Translations under genes and position numbers: made by a program
The notes under the pieces: model-generated
Told to the model about the DNA's origin: nothing
The model's database searches: none
The model's input: only the letters and a program-made list of their open reading frames with translations
From: Trochalopteron elliotii
Lineage: Eukaryota; Chordata; Aves; Passeriformes; Leiothrichidae
Assembly: GCA_024734555.1 (NCBI GenBank)
Contig: JANPWX010000038.1
Coordinates: 3,797,586-3,861,585, forward strand
Reading direction: 5' to 3'
Length of the DNA: 64,000 nucleotides
Shown here: positions 1 to 12,560 of the stretch, in pieces
Layout: each line of letters starts with the position of its first letter
Numbering within the stretch: position 1 is the first letter of the stretch

Positions 1-110
1 CTGATAGCATCTCACCTCTCCTGAGCCCGCCCCGAGCCTGCTCGGAGTGCGATACCCGCCTCGGGGAGCGGCTTGCATCCCCAGCCGTGTGGAAAGTTTT
101 TCCCGTAGGA
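1..110. promoter_or_regulatory. CpG-rich patch at left edge
   Basis: This stretch holds about nine CpG dinucleotides in 110 bases, with runs such as gcccgccccgag and cctcggggagcgg. The rest of the window is CpG-poor. Vertebrate CpG islands usually mark promoters and first exons. The patch stops abruptly at an A-tract (about 128-140), so only its right side is visible and the true extent lies outside the window. Whether it belongs to a gene to the left or to the candidate exon at 2584 cannot be decided here. Confidence 0.35.
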
Positions 111-127
111 AACTTTTACCTTAGGGG

Positions 128-140
128 AAAAAAAAAAAAA
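128..140 (+). repeat. Poly-A tract
   Basis: A run of thirteen A directly follows the CpG-rich patch and is followed by A-rich DNA (caaaaccaaacc). It could be the tail of an old retroposed sequence or simple slippage. No recognisable source gene precedes it. Confidence 0.8.
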
Positions 141-1670
141 CAAAACCAAACCTTGAAAAACCCTTGAGGAAGAAGTGCTTTATGTTGAGGGCGGCAGGGC
201 ACTTAGGCTGGCCCAGAGAAGTCATGGAATCTCCTTCTCTGGAGACATTCCAAACCCACCTGGATCCTGTGTCACCTGCTCCAGGGGACCCTGCCTTGGC
301 AGGAGGGCTGGACTGGATGATTGCCAGAGGTCCCTTCAAACCGTAACACTTTTGTGATTCTTTGGAAGAAAAAAAACAACTCCAAACCCCACAGATTTCT
401 CTGTGAGGGGTTGTCAGGTGAAAGATCTGCGGCAGCAGCTCCAGCAATCCGCCTGATGCTCAGCAGTGCTGAACTTCGTCTGTCACCCTGTCTATCTGAG
501 ATGCCTTTTCCGTGGATTTTAGGGACCATAGACTTCGCTTTATCACTCTGCAAATGTGCTCCCATTAAAAAAAAATAAAAGCAGAAAAAATCTCTCCACT
601 CCCCCCAAAAAGCCCCAAAACCAAACCCTCAGCTTTTCACCGTTTGATGTGTGTTTTATTAATTCCCTCGGCCCTGTTCATTTGCTAGACGTTTTTATCC
701 TTTGATCTATTGGTAATGGTGTTCATTTAGGAGAGGTATTCAGCTGAGCAGGCTTCGATATTCTATCAAGGAATTTGAATAAATATTTCTATTTTTTATT
801 TTCTGACATGGAGTAGGCAAGGGCTTTAGAAATAGAAAAAAAAGGGGGGAAAGGAATTTCAAGACTTCCTTTAAAAGAGCTTTATTGCACAGTCAGTAAA
901 TCTGGACTTGGTAATGAAATATTCATAATAGGTACAGTTAAGGCCTCTGCTGACTTTATTTTTTCAATGAAACTATTTTTTCAGTTAACCTTTCCATATT
1001 ACCTTTTTGTTGCTGGCTTTTTTGATCCTAATTTTTGAGTGAACTCCTACCTTTTCTGAGTGGAAGAGCAGAGTTGTCATGTAATATCTATTCAAAACAC
1101 AACCAATGTTCATCAGTCAACAGATTTTTTGGCAAATGAAATATTCCCATTTATTAGTACTGGAGGAGGAAAATGCAAGTACTTTTTGAACACAAGTAAG
1201 CAAATATAATTCCAACACTTTTTTGAGGGGTGTGTGTTTATAATTTTTTAAGCATGTTTGTTCCCTAGGGAAGTTGTTGGTGGAGGAAGAATGGTGAGGC
1301 AAGAGTGCCACATTCTCTCCCAGCTTCTGCCTAGAAAAAGGGAAATGTGCTAGGGACTTCTTCTTTTGCCTGGGGCTGGGACCTGACTCCTCCCTGGCCC
1401 TAGAGTGGTGCAGGTGGGCCAGAGCATCTGCACCAGCACTTTTTCTTGTGAGAACAACTGCCTGAGCGACCTGATTAACCAGCATGTGCTGTACTTATTA
1501 AGCAGAGACTAACACAATGCAAAGGATTCATTTATATTCCCCCCCCACCTCCACCTTCACTCTTACTCTTTATATCCCTGCTTTTTTTCTCCCTCAGTGT
1601 TTTCCAGTCTGCCTGAAATACTTATACCCTTTTTTTTTCTTCTGCTCCTGAGACAACACTGGGCTCTTCC
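141..1670. other. Non-coding flank of CpG-rich zone; nothing identified
   Basis: AT-rich DNA with short pyrimidine and purine tracts. The short open frames on both strands (each under about 125 codons) overlap one another, have no conserved motif and look like chance. If the left edge is a promoter, this is upstream or intronic flank. I see no repeat family or RNA gene in it. Confidence 0.5.
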
Positions 1671-1690
1671 TTTTTTTTTTTTTTTTTTTT
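1671..1690. repeat. Poly-T tract (20 T)
   Basis: An uninterrupted run of twenty T. Such tracts can be the reversed tail of a minus-strand retroposon, but the sequence to the right is not a recognisable reversed gene or SINE. It is treated as a simple repeat. Confidence 0.85.
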
Positions 1691-2276
1691 AATCTTAGTT
1701 TGCTGGATTATTTTTGCATTATAGATAATCTTTGTTCAAAAAGCAGGGCAAACAGCCACTCCCGGTGCCATCCACACACAGGGTGATGTGCCTCGTCCCG
1801 GGTCCCGTCACATGAGGCTTTCCTGTATGAGATGTGGTGCTGAATGTGCTAAACAAAGCACTGGAGAGAAAGGGTAAATGGCCAAAAACCATGGCCTCAA
1901 ATTCACGGCTCTCTACCAGCCCCTTCCTGCAGAACTGCCATTCAAAGGCAGTATTTCTGTGCATCCAGTGCTGGCAGGACCAAATCTTTAAAACCAGACA
2001 ACTCTCAGATCCCTGGCACAGTATTTATGGCATCAGTGGGATGAATTCATCCGCATTTCAAGGCAGAACGCATTTGTCTCTACTTTTTCCTGGCTTTTGT
2101 TCACCAAAAAAAGCCCACGTTAGCAGAGCCATGTTACGAACTGCTTCCTGCTTCTGTTGTTTAGCGTTCTGCAGCTACCACGGCCGGCCAACAGGCTGTA
2201 AATCTTGGCTGGTGTTTTGTAACAAAGGAAAAAATAGAATGATTTGTGTTGACTTTTGGTCATCGTGTATCATTAT

Positions 2277-2352
2277 CGATCCGGGGGAGGGCGGCGGGGA
2301 GCGCGTACCGCGGATCTGTTGCTCGCCACTTCTCCGGGAAGGCGGCGTGAGC
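2277..2352 (+). promoter_or_regulatory. CpG-dense core, candidate promoter or 5' UTR
   Basis: About a dozen CpGs lie in under 80 bases, including gagcgcgtaccgcgg and ggaaggcggcgtgag. This is by far the densest CpG cluster seen inside the window. It lies about 230-300 bases upstream of the candidate start-codon exon at 2584-2722, in the order expected for promoter, then 5' UTR, then first coding exon on the plus strand. No TATA box is evident, which suits a CpG-type promoter. The cluster is small, so it may be only the edge or a decayed part of an island. Confidence 0.4.
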
Positions 2353-2583
2353 CAGCAGTCAGTAGAGGGCAATAGAGAAATACAGTTTGTGATGCCTAAA
2401 GGATTTGAAGCCCTGATTATGTGTTTACAGAAAAGAAAAAGAAGAAAAGAAGAGCCAGGAGGATAGGTTGTTCAGTTTACTACCGGAGACCTGACTGTGA
2501 CAGACCACCGGGAAAACAAAATTTTCAAAGAGAGTAAAGAAGACCTTTCTGCAGCATCTGCAAGTCTCTCCTTTTTTCTTCAG

Positions 2584-2722
2584 AGTTACGTAGGATAACT
2601 TAGCCAGAACTTATTGATGTCTGCATGTTCAGTGGACTCGGGAATGGACTGGGAGATGCGGAAACGTACTCTTTGGAAGAAACAGGAGAGGAGGCATTTC
2701 AAAGACCCTGCAGGTGACAAAG
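2584..2722 (+). CDS. Candidate first coding exon of an unrecognised plus-strand gene
   Basis: Seen: a pyrimidine tract ending in ttcag at 2583 is a good splice acceptor, and AAAG|GTGAGC at 2722/2723 is a near-consensus donor. All three frames hit a stop within the first 18 bases after the acceptor, so the exon start could only be 5' UTR. The frame opens after TAA at 2596. The first ATG is 2617 (poor Kozak context). The in-frame ATG at 2644 has G at -3 and G at +4, a strong context, and is preferred. Coding runs to 2722 as 35 codons plus one base (26 plus one from 2644). The peptide is short and basic, beginning MDWEMRKR from 2644 and rich in K, R and E. Unspliced, it would stop at 2752. A CpG-dense region lies just upstream. 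I do not recognise the protein. If transcription instead starts upstream without the acceptor, the exon would be longer at its 5' side. It could also be chance. Confidence 0.35.
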
Positions 2723-2728
2723 GTGAGC
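2723..2728 (+). promoter_or_regulatory. Candidate splice donor GTGAGC
   Basis: AAAG|GTGAGC matches the vertebrate donor consensus closely and ends the candidate exon in phase 1. An alternative weaker donor (GCAG|GTGACA) lies nine bases upstream and would keep the same phase. Confidence 0.35.
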
Positions 2729-2730
2729 AA

Positions 2731-5439
2731 ACTCACAGCTTCTCTTTCACGTGAGAATATACATGTTCAGTCAGCTGTATAAAAGTCATGAACAAACTGA
2801 GTGAGTGATTGAAATTAGATGAGAATTTTGCTTTTTCAGGCATGCTTCTACAAGATTCATTTTCTCCCGGAAAAAAAGAGGGTAGTGATGCTACAAGGAT
2901 AAGCATTTCCAAGCATATGTTATTTTGGAGACATGCTAAAACCAGTGACCTGTTTTATGTGTCATATTTTGTATTAGAACTGTTTGAAATGTGCACATCT
3001 TTTTACAAGGTTTATATGCTATAGTTCCTAGACTCTAGTTTACAGAGAAATATATATAAAAGATGGGACTATTGTGTTTCCTTTTAGAGAGGATTTTTGC
3101 TCAGCTTTTAGACAAATGTGACTTGGAGGTTTGGAGAAATTTTTTAAGAGATTCTTGGATGCATAGTGGGAATGCCCTCAGGTTTTTCAAAGGCTTTTTA
3201 ATCAGAAAGATATTGAGAAGTGATAACTAAGAATATAGTAATAACAAAAGGCGTTAAGCCATAGAAAACAAGGGGGTGGCAGAGGGTTGGGAAAGCAGAA
3301 AAAACCACAAGAGACTAAGTTAGAAAATAAACATGTTAAACACTTTTCTATTGCCAAGATCTCAGCTGGTGTCACCATAACACTTGGAAAATATCCTCAG
3401 GATGCCGGGAACCATTAAAGCAGTACAGATTATCAGAGGATAAACTTCCACTTCAGCTGCCACCGCTACCAGAAGTGACCAATAAGAAATGTTTGGGAAA
3501 TGAAAGATGAAGAATCAAAGCATTGACATTCTGGGGATATCACAGAGCAAATGCAAGGGTATCTAGAGGTCAGTCAGACAGTACCCGTTTAAAACATGGC
3601 AGGCTGATAAATAAAAGAAATAAATCATATTCTGAAACAAACCATCAGCTTTTAAAAGCTAATTAAAGGACAAGTTATCTGGTGTTCCTCCTGAGCCTGG
3701 ATTTATTTTGTAAGTGGTATGATAGGTAAGGCTATGACACAGTAATTTATCTATGCTTTGAGTGCCAAAACATGTAAAAGATTAGTGTGTGTTTTTGTTA
3801 GTTTATACATTGTTTAGAGCACAGCTTCCTTGCAGTATGTACCTGAGGGAGGTGAAAGATAACATATACAAAGCATGCCACTATTTCCAAGGGGTTGGCA
3901 ACATCCATCTGATAGGGAATGGACCCAATGACTATCAGAATCCACCTGATTTTGAAAGCTGCAAGTTCCAGTTTCCAATTTTTTCATCCTTTCATTCAAT
4001 TTCCAGTACTCTGCATCTTCTTGTATACTTGTAAATGCATTCTCTCAAAAGATAATAGAAATTAAAGATGGTATTGAACAAAAAACTCAGAGAGAAATAT
4101 TCATTCAGCTTAATAGTGCCAACTCTTCTTTAAAGCCGTCTCTGGTAGAAATTATTAACTCTGTATCTAAGATGTGAAGCTCTAGGGCAGTAAACATTCT
4201 CTTATAGCTGATACCTATTTTCAATGAAATTAGCAGGGTTGCTTTTTGGTGTTATATCTCTACAAATACAGTCAAAGCGATTTTTGTAGTGGGGAGCCGC
4301 ACAGGTCAGCAGCTGGGGCTGAGGAATGAGAGCTACTGCTCCTTGAAGTCCAGGCCTTGCTTTTTCCCTCTGTGACTTTGTGGTACATTAGGTTTGTTTA
4401 TGGTCAGCTCATGAAGTGGCCAGCCTGGCACCTTGCCCATGCCAAGGGCTGGGCTTTGGAATGGCAGGGTGCAGATTGTGCAAGGAGGCCCTCCTTCCAT
4501 GCAAGTTATGGGAAAGGCCATCGCTAGGTTGCGTGTCCTTCAGTACACAGATACTCCTATGCCAGTTCTGCCACTAAGTCCTTGTCACCTTGAGTCCTAA
4601 TAAACTATTCCTTACTTTTCACTCACAGAACAGTTGTCTAAAAATGTTGAAATCTCAAGCCAAAGTTTCACCTGTGAAAAAGATGCTGCTAATTAATGTG
4701 TTAATTGTCATGTAAACCCCTTTGCTTAATGAGGTGTGAAGTAGCCCCTGCTGTTAGGAATATAAGTGTGCACAGGAGTTTGTCCTGGGCCCTTAGGGTC
4801 ATTTATTGCTGTGCTGCAGCACAACCCAGGGCTGCTATTTCAGCCTCTTGCCAAAATAGAAACGTTTTACTTTCTGATGAGTCATCTGGGTTTCACTGAG
4901 ATCTTGCAAGGTTCCCCCACCCTATTCTTCTTTGCAGTGGAGTCCAGGCCCTGCCCTGGAGGCTTTCCTTTCCCAGGAAAAGATGGGGTGGAACCCGCTT
5001 CAGCAGCTGTCAGCTCCATTCCTTAATTAACTTGGAACAGACTGCTAATGAATGATATGGAGCGTTTTTCCTGTCACTGGAGCTGAACACGCAGCATTCC
5101 CAGCCTTTTCTGGCCAGCAGTGTGGCAGAGCAGTGCTGGCAACTGAGTCGTAGTTTGCCACACATTGTGCTAAGTGTTACCTGCATCAAGGCAGAAAGGG
5201 AACTTGGTCAACCAAAGGTGGCACCTTTCATCTTTTTTTGCCAGGTTGGTCATACTTGCTTACAAACAACACAGAAGAACTATATGTTTCGAGAAAATAT
5301 TTCCTTGCATTTTTTTCTTTCTAATGCAAAAGGGGGTAGAGGAAAGCGTCTTTTTTCTTTCTTTCTTTTTGCTTTAAATTATTTCCTTTCCCTTTTAGTT
5401 CTGAATGATCTGTTCTAAGGTGGCTCTGGGTTGAGCATG
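2731..5439. other. AT-rich unique DNA, probable intron
   Basis: No exon with paired splice sites, RNA gene or known repeat is recognised. Open frames here are all short (under about 100 codons) and overlapping. If the exon at 2584-2722 is real, this is the start of its first intron. Confidence 0.5.
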
Positions 5440-5495
5440 GGTGAGGATGGACTAGATGACCTCTAGAGGTTTCCAACCTTATCCTGTAATTTTCA
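5440..5495 (+). mobile_element. CR1 LINE 3' end fragment
   Basis: The string ggatggactagatgacctct followed by agaggtttccaacctt matches the conserved end of avian CR1 elements, which typically reads 'ggttggactagatgacctctagaggtcccttccaacc'. The usual attctgtgatt tail is decayed to atcctgtaatttt. CR1 is a non-LTR retrotransposon that commonly leaves short 5'-truncated copies. This is a dead fragment with no coding capacity. Confidence 0.8.
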
Positions 5496-6029
5496 ACAAT
5501 CATGCTGTTATTTTGGATTCATCCTGACTCCAAATTACCTGGGAAGGAGAAAAAAACCCCGTCACTATTTAGAGATAATTTTCTTTTCCCTTAAGTTACT
5601 ATTTTAATTAATTTGAAAATGCACCAGGGAAAATAAAAGCCAGGTACTTCTAATAAATAACTGTGTTAGGGAATAGGTCTTTGCAGTTGTTGGTTTCTGA
5701 TTTTTGTCAGGAAATGCTTTAATTACCATGTTCAGGCTGCTTTGTAGAAATGCTGTTAGGCAGAAGTGTAGTCAGCTGAGGGATAAACTATTTGAGGGCT
5801 GTACTCCCTGCTGCAATCAAAATGTGGCTTTTCACACCTGTTTATAGTATCCTAAGTTGGTCTTGTGTTTGAGAAGCTGGGGTCATTGCTGATTCTTCCA
5901 GTTGTATGCCTGGTGACTCAGATGTTAAGAAAGGGTGAAATATTTACTGCTAAAGTATGTGAAATAATATGAATTTGAAAAATCCATATTGCTTTTTCAG
6001 TAATCCATTTTAGCTAAATTCATTCCAAA

Positions 6030-6230
6030 TTAAACTGTTTGTCCAGCTGACACCCTTAATTCATCACCCTGGCTGAAACCAAGATCTTCAAAGCCATTTA
6101 CAACAGCTAAACAAACATGTCTTTCATTAGCTTCGATTATAATGCCTGATGAAGTGCACAGAGGATCTGAATCTTTAGAGATGACAGCGATGGATATAAT
6201 TTAGACACAGGAGAGGTAACAGAATGAGGC
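6030..6230. promoter_or_regulatory. Candidate conserved non-coding element
   Basis: Unique sequence without simple repeats but with many homeodomain and Sox-like cores, such as ccttaattca, cattagc, gattataatg and atttagac. The texture resembles vertebrate conserved enhancers near developmental genes. This is inference from composition only, because conservation cannot be judged from one genome. Confidence 0.15.
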
Positions 6231-8080
6231 TGATGCTTAGAGTGAGCTTTTAATCCAGAGTTTCACAGTCAAATATAGGTGGGTGGTCCAGCACTTCATA
6301 TCTACTTCAAAGCTGCTGCTGCTGCTGAGGCTCAGTGGTAGCACAACATACTGTAACTGCACCAGGAAGTGAACACTTGGGTTTTCATTGCTGGTAATGG
6401 GGCCTTGTCCCCAAAACTTACTCCTCTTTTAAAGGATAAACTGGATCCTAAGTGTGAAGCAGCTACAATAAAGGGGAAAGACTCCACGTGACAGCAATTT
6501 AATTAGAATGCAGTATCATTGCCTTGATTAGTGATGGAAAAACAGGAAACTTCTTCAGCGAGGGTTGTATTATAGCTGCACAATTCCCCAGTACTGAAAG
6601 GATTTAACCTTTGTCAAGTTGGCATGCATGCAAGGCCCTCGGCTTTCCTGTGCCCCTCAGAGACTTTGTACAGAAAACAAAACAGCAAGGGGTAGATAAT
6701 TCAACAGAAGATTTCTTTTTCTAAAATCCAGAGGGCTCTGCTTAACCATCCCAAGCCAGAAGCAGCTCACACTAGTTGTATGCACATATGTTAAACAAAC
6801 ATCATCAGAGTTGTGTTAACTTACTGCTTATTTGCAGTGTGGAGAGGGGCTGATGCAATCTCTGATCTTTTTCAAGAAGGCACATAGCCATATGTTTTTA
6901 TGTATTCTTTGCATTATTATTAGATAAAGATAACAGTGGTGTTCAAGTATGGTCTGCATGAGTCCCTTGAAAGGTCATTTCCTTAGCGAGCAAAGACTTG
7001 TTTTCCTTCTTCAGAACAGTAATTTTAAGGACTAGGTTGATAGCAGGGCAGACATAACAAAGTTTGTCAATTCATAATCAATTTATCGAAATGAAAATTA
7101 TTCTTTTCCTTACTGTGTGCTTAAACAGTGTTTTCCTGAAAATTTGAAAATATTGATGAAAATATTTATGTATTGTTGTTTTGGGTTTGTTCGTTGGGGT
7201 TTTTTTATCTCCTCCTTTCTCCTAAGCCAGTCTGAGATCTCTGTATCCCTTAGCACTCTTTGGAAAAAAAGATCTGGTTATCCTAAGAGCAGGGAAGATA
7301 GAGAGTGGAAAGCCTGAAGGAGTAGAAGTCTAGACAGAGATGCTGTGGCATACATAAGGCCTGTGAAGAGTTTGTCACAGTGCCTTTTGGCTCTCAGCTT
7401 CTGTTTCATTTGCTCCACTGGTTAATCATTGGCTTGAGTGCTCAGGTACCATGGTGATCAACACACTACCAGTGCCACAAACACGGCATGATGCATATTC
7501 ATTGAAACACTATTTTTGAAAGAAAACCAAAAATATATGCACCTTTTTAAAAATCCTTAGCATGGCTAACATTCCCATATACTTTCCTTTCTAACAATAT
7601 AAATTAGCATGGTAGGATATAGGCTTCTTCCTCCCATTTTAGATTTTTCCTTCTGCTGTTGATATCCACAGATTTCTCATTAAGTGGTTTGCAAGGCTTC
7701 AGACTTCTTCCATATGTTGAGTATAGCACGCTTGTGCATTGGCCTTTCTGTGCAGCTATTGAGATGTTTGTTCCACTGTCATCAATATTAATATCAAGGA
7801 AAGGGCCTTGGAATAAGAGCCAAATGCCTCCTTGGTCTGTTAAGCCCCAACAGTTTGCTAAGTGTGACCTTTGTGAAGCTACGGGTATAAAGTTCAACCT
7901 TGAAAATCTTGGCCAGTAACTGACTGCTGGAATGCCAATTGGCAAGCTCTTCTTCCTTCTCCAAATGCAGAGCCTTCTGCCTGAATAGCTCCAATGCAGC
8001 ATCTCTTCTGCAGTGTCACGTTTTGAGGTCTGATCCTCACACACACCTCTGGTGCTGTTGTTAATTTTTATAATGCTGTG

Positions 8081-8090
8081 CTATTTATAG
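8081..8090. promoter_or_regulatory. Perfect MEF2-type site CTATTTATAG
   Basis: The ten bases fit the MEF2 consensus YTA(A/T)4TAR exactly and are palindromic apart from the central pair. MEF2 proteins act at such sites in muscle and neurons. A ten-base match is expected by chance now and then in AT-rich DNA, so occupancy is unproven. Confidence 0.25.
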
Positions 8091-11000
8091 CTCTTCTTGA
8101 ATATGTAAGGTGGGCAAGACTGGGAAGTCGGCACTGAGCAGTAGTTTCCCACTGAGGATGTTACTGTGCCAGCATCCTTCCAAGATAACTGCAGGGAATA
8201 TAGAAAAAAATTTTACCTCTTTATCATGAGTACCTTATGAGTTTGCTCCTTGTTTTGGTGTCTTCAGTTGCTTCACAACGCTGCTCTCTGAGCACTGGTG
8301 CCTGGAGCAGATTGATAGCAATGCTGTCACTTGAGGAGCCCCCAGCACGTGGCATGCCCACAAGGCAAATAAACCATGGAGGAGGGAATTAGATGGAGTT
8401 AGCTGCAAGGTATGCATCCACTGGAACTAGGTAATTGTTCCTCAAACTCTGCTGATCATAAAAGCTTGCTTTAACTTTTGTGTCAGCCCTCAGAAAAGGG
8501 AAAAGTCATAATTTTCCTCTTACATTCCCCTCATGTGAAATAAAGATTTTTTTTCAGGCATGTCATACCATCTGCTTTGACAGCAATTAGCTCACCAATT
8601 GGTGTGGGACAAGTTCCATTAATGTATGGTGAAAGCCTGCAAAAAACCTCGAAACTCAAACAGCGATGCAGGGATGCTGGTTATGTTTCCCTAGCATGAG
8701 GTAGGAAGGGCCTGTGGTGCACTGCTTTGCAGGAGTTGGAGACACTTAAAAGAATTATGAAGACAAACTAACATACTGAATCCCCCATATTACCGATTTG
8801 ATTTTTTTTTTAAAGTATAGTAAAGACACTAAATATAGCAATTGTATTAATGTTCCTGAGCCAAAGAGTGAGTGAGATTTACAGGACTTGTAGGTCAGGA
8901 CAGTCCTCCCTAGCCTGCTTCCTGTGAAATCTGGGCTGATGTTGTTGCAGGAATGGTGGGAAAAAAGCCAGGACTCACCCTCTAAGGATTTAATTTGGAA
9001 GGCATTGTAGTTGGGATCCTCTCCCCTCTGTCTATCCTTCTGCAGTATGGGACTTTCCAGCTTGGCTCTATCCTGTCCTTGAACTCACTATGATCCACAA
9101 ATCCTTGTAAAATATGCAGGTGCAGCTGCTTCTGCTCTGGTGTTTTGCTGCAGAGAAAGAACAGACCTTGAGGAAAGTGGAGAATGAGCACTGCTTGCTT
9201 CCTCTGCCTCTCCTGACTCCAGGGTCAATGGAGGTAGAAGGTGCAAGATGAGAGATGGGCAAGACTGCAGAGAAAGGCACCAAACAGGGTGTGGACTGGT
9301 ATTGTGGGATGTGGGTGCAATACCTTTACAATCCTGGTGCCTGTAGCATGATTGCAGAACTGGGCTGTAGCGTCAGAACACAAGTTGTCCTGTAAAATGA
9401 TTTTGTTACCATCATATTGCCAGTCCTACAGACTACCATTCCTGCCAACCATTTCCTCTTTTTCATTGATTAGTAGTTTTTTGTTTACTTTTTTGGTTAC
9501 TTTGAATATTTTTGGTTTCTTTGCTTGCTTTGAATTAGTTTTTGGTGTTCCTTTGCATTAAAGTTGAGGGGTATTCATGGCATTCACAGGTAGGGCTCAG
9601 TTAATTCCCTCATACTTTTTTTCTCAAGGTTGTTCCATTTTTGAGAACCATCCTAGAACATGTGCAAATTGAGCGTGGATAGAGGCATCTCTTGCCAACA
9701 AATCTGTGCACTTGGTTTTTTCCATGGACCGTAGTCTGGAACTTGGCAAGCCTTTGGAATCTTTCCTGGATGAGCAGTTCTGGATTATTCACCAATTTTT
9801 TTTTTGGAGCTGGAGTGAAAATGAACATGAGCTTGGAATGCTGGGTGCCAGCTCAAACCCAGACTTCCCCAGTGTGAGCCCAGAACTGAGAGATTTAATT
9901 TGGCCCCTTCTTGATTATGATCCCATGTCAGAGTGAGGTTTTGAGTCTGAATGGCATGCAGTGAGATACTCATGTAAATATAAAAACAGCAGCTTAGTGC
10001 TTGCAGTATATTTACAGCCTTCTATTCGTTCCTAACTAGTGGCATTTTCTGTTTTGGCTACAGTGGGAGAAGCTGTGGGCTTTACTGTTGGAATTGGGTT
10101 TGGTACCTTCTGATGGCAACAAAACATGCAAATATAGAAGCATGATAAATGCTCAGACATGAGGGTCAGAAATTAGTCCATTTCTGAGCAATCTTAACAT
10201 CTGCTGGGATGTACAGAGACAGAGTTTATGTAGGCTGCACAATTGCAGCCATTGACTGTTCACTTTCATAAAAGCAGATCCACAAATTTTCTGTCCTCAA
10301 ACACTTGATAGTTTTGGCTAAAAAGAGTAGGCCTGATGCCAAACGGTGTTCAGGTTTTCAAAGTGTCTGAGTAATGACAGGGATTGGTTATGCCTGGAAT
10401 GAAAAGTATGTAAGGCAAGGAAAGCAGTCACGTGGTCTGGTGCTGAAAGGGTTAATGAGGAATTAAGGAGAAGGAAAAAATAAAGGCTTCTAGAGTTATG
10501 TTTAATTTTTCAATCTCTGCTGTCTGCCAGTCCTTTATGTGAGTGCTAAAAATTTCATAAAAAAATTAAAAATGTATTTTAAAGACCAATTTAAGAAACT
10601 GAGCGTGCAATTCGAACTCTGGAAAATTGCAGCTCTATTTTCTGACAGAATCTTACACTTGTGACTAAGGGAAAACTTGATTATTTCAGTGGATTGCTGG
10701 AGAAGTAATGTGAATCTCACTTTATCCATTCTCACCCTGACAGATTGACTTGGAAACCTTCAGTTTCAAAGAAGGTAAAGGTATCAGATGAGTTCATAGG
10801 CAACAGATGGGTTTTCTGGAAAAAGCCTCAGATTTGATAAACTCAGAAAAATTGCGCATGACTCGCTGAGGGGAAAGTGCCTTTGTTGTGAATGTTTGCT
10901 GGTCCCACCAAAGTTGATGCTGCTTTGGGAATTCACTTCAGCTGAGATTAGGACTTTGTTTACAGACCGTGTGAGCGTTGAAGATGAAGGCACCAATCAT

Positions 11001-12259
11001 TAAAGCTGTGTCAGCATCTCAGCAATGAATTTATGTTCTTTTTGGCTAAAGTTCAATATTCCTTGAATGAAAATCCTTGATTTACATTTCTCAACTACTC
11101 TTGAGGGGGTTTTAAGCTGATGTCTTGCTACTGTTTGTGGAGCCACCGATGAAACAAGCAAAAAGGAAATAAAATGCCATCCAAACAACAACTCATGGAA
11201 AATACTGATTTATATTTGGTGGCTGCTGTTGAGTGTGGTTATCCTTCCCTCATGCAGCCACAGAATGTATTGGCATTGCAGGTAGGCTGTCTGACAGCTT
11301 CCTTTCAAAGCATTGCCAAACCTGCTTCGTGGATTAGTCAACAACTGCTTCCTGAATTGTGCTTGCACCTGTTTCCTCCTCTTCTGGGATAAACAGTTTT
11401 ATCTGAAAAAAGCATTGACAAAGGCCAAAGTTGCATCACCAGCCTGGCCCACTGATGTAAAGGAAATCACATTTTCTTGGTGTTTGTAGAATGAAAGTAG
11501 CAGCTGTTACCATGGGAATAGTCAATTTATGAAAGAAGAAGTTTTGAGGAGGCTGAACATTACCACTAATCGAAGTGATTGCAGTCAAGACAAAAGGTTA
11601 ATGTTCAAGATCTGCTAATTAGGAGAGAGATACTTTTCTGGTAATGTGAGGATGGATATAAATGAATTCTGTTTGATAAAAAATGCTGTTGTCCTGGCTA
11701 ATCCCTTGAATTTATTATTTTGGATACAAGGATTAGATTCATCACCAGTATGGTATCCACTGATTTGTTTTCAAGTAAGTGTAAACTTAATGGGTATAAA
11801 TAGGCACTATTTCCTGGAAAGGTTCTTTCAAATGCATTCTTACAATGTATTTTAAGGATTATTACTTCACATTCCCTTTTTGGAGACATTTTTCTGTTTT
11901 GTTTTGTATTTTGCAACTCCTTATGTCCTCTCTGTCCTTTTCTCTCTGCTCAACACATTTTCTAGGGTGTAGAAATTACTATGATTCTTCAGATTTCTCC
12001 CTTAATGTGCTGAAAATGTTATCAGCAAATAGAGAAAAAGCTTTTTTATTCTGCTGCACTCCCTCTATTGACTGACTGTGCCAAGACAAAGTGAATAATA
12101 TAGTAGTCATCATTTGCAAACAAGAATGTTTGGGCCAGATCATCTCTGCTCATATGAAGTGCGAAATCTTCACTCTCTTCAGGAGAAATGCATCTCTCCA
12201 CATGTCTAAAAATACAGTTTCTGTTAAATTTCTCTTTAGAGCACCCATCTGACAAACTT

Positions 12260-12560
12260 CTTCTAAGCAGCTAATAATTTAGGAACAATTCTGCACTTTG
12301 CCCTGAATTATTCCACAAAATAATTATTATTAATTAATTATTTCAGAAAACACTTAATTATTACTAACATTATATTTGTGTGAGCCCTAGCTGTTCAAAT
12401 ACATTCTTCTATTTATTATCACTTGCAAGTAGCCTGCCATTATCACAAAAGCCTTTATCTGTGTAATTAGTTTTACATGGATTTTGTAATGAAAAATGTA
12501 CGTGAAAAATGGAATGGTGCGTTGGATATGTCCCCCAAAATGAAACCAGCAACATCAAAG
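12260..12560. promoter_or_regulatory. AT-rich block with clustered TAATTA motifs
   Basis: Contains repeated homeodomain cores (ctaataattt, attattaattaattatttc, cttaattatt, gtaattag) within 300 bases. This may be an enhancer or simply low-complexity AT-rich DNA. No gene is present. Confidence 0.15.

Noticed and set aside
1834..1890. Extension of the 191-codon frame to a GTG start
   Set aside because: Non-ATG initiation is not expected in vertebrate nuclear genes. Only the ATG at 1891 was considered.
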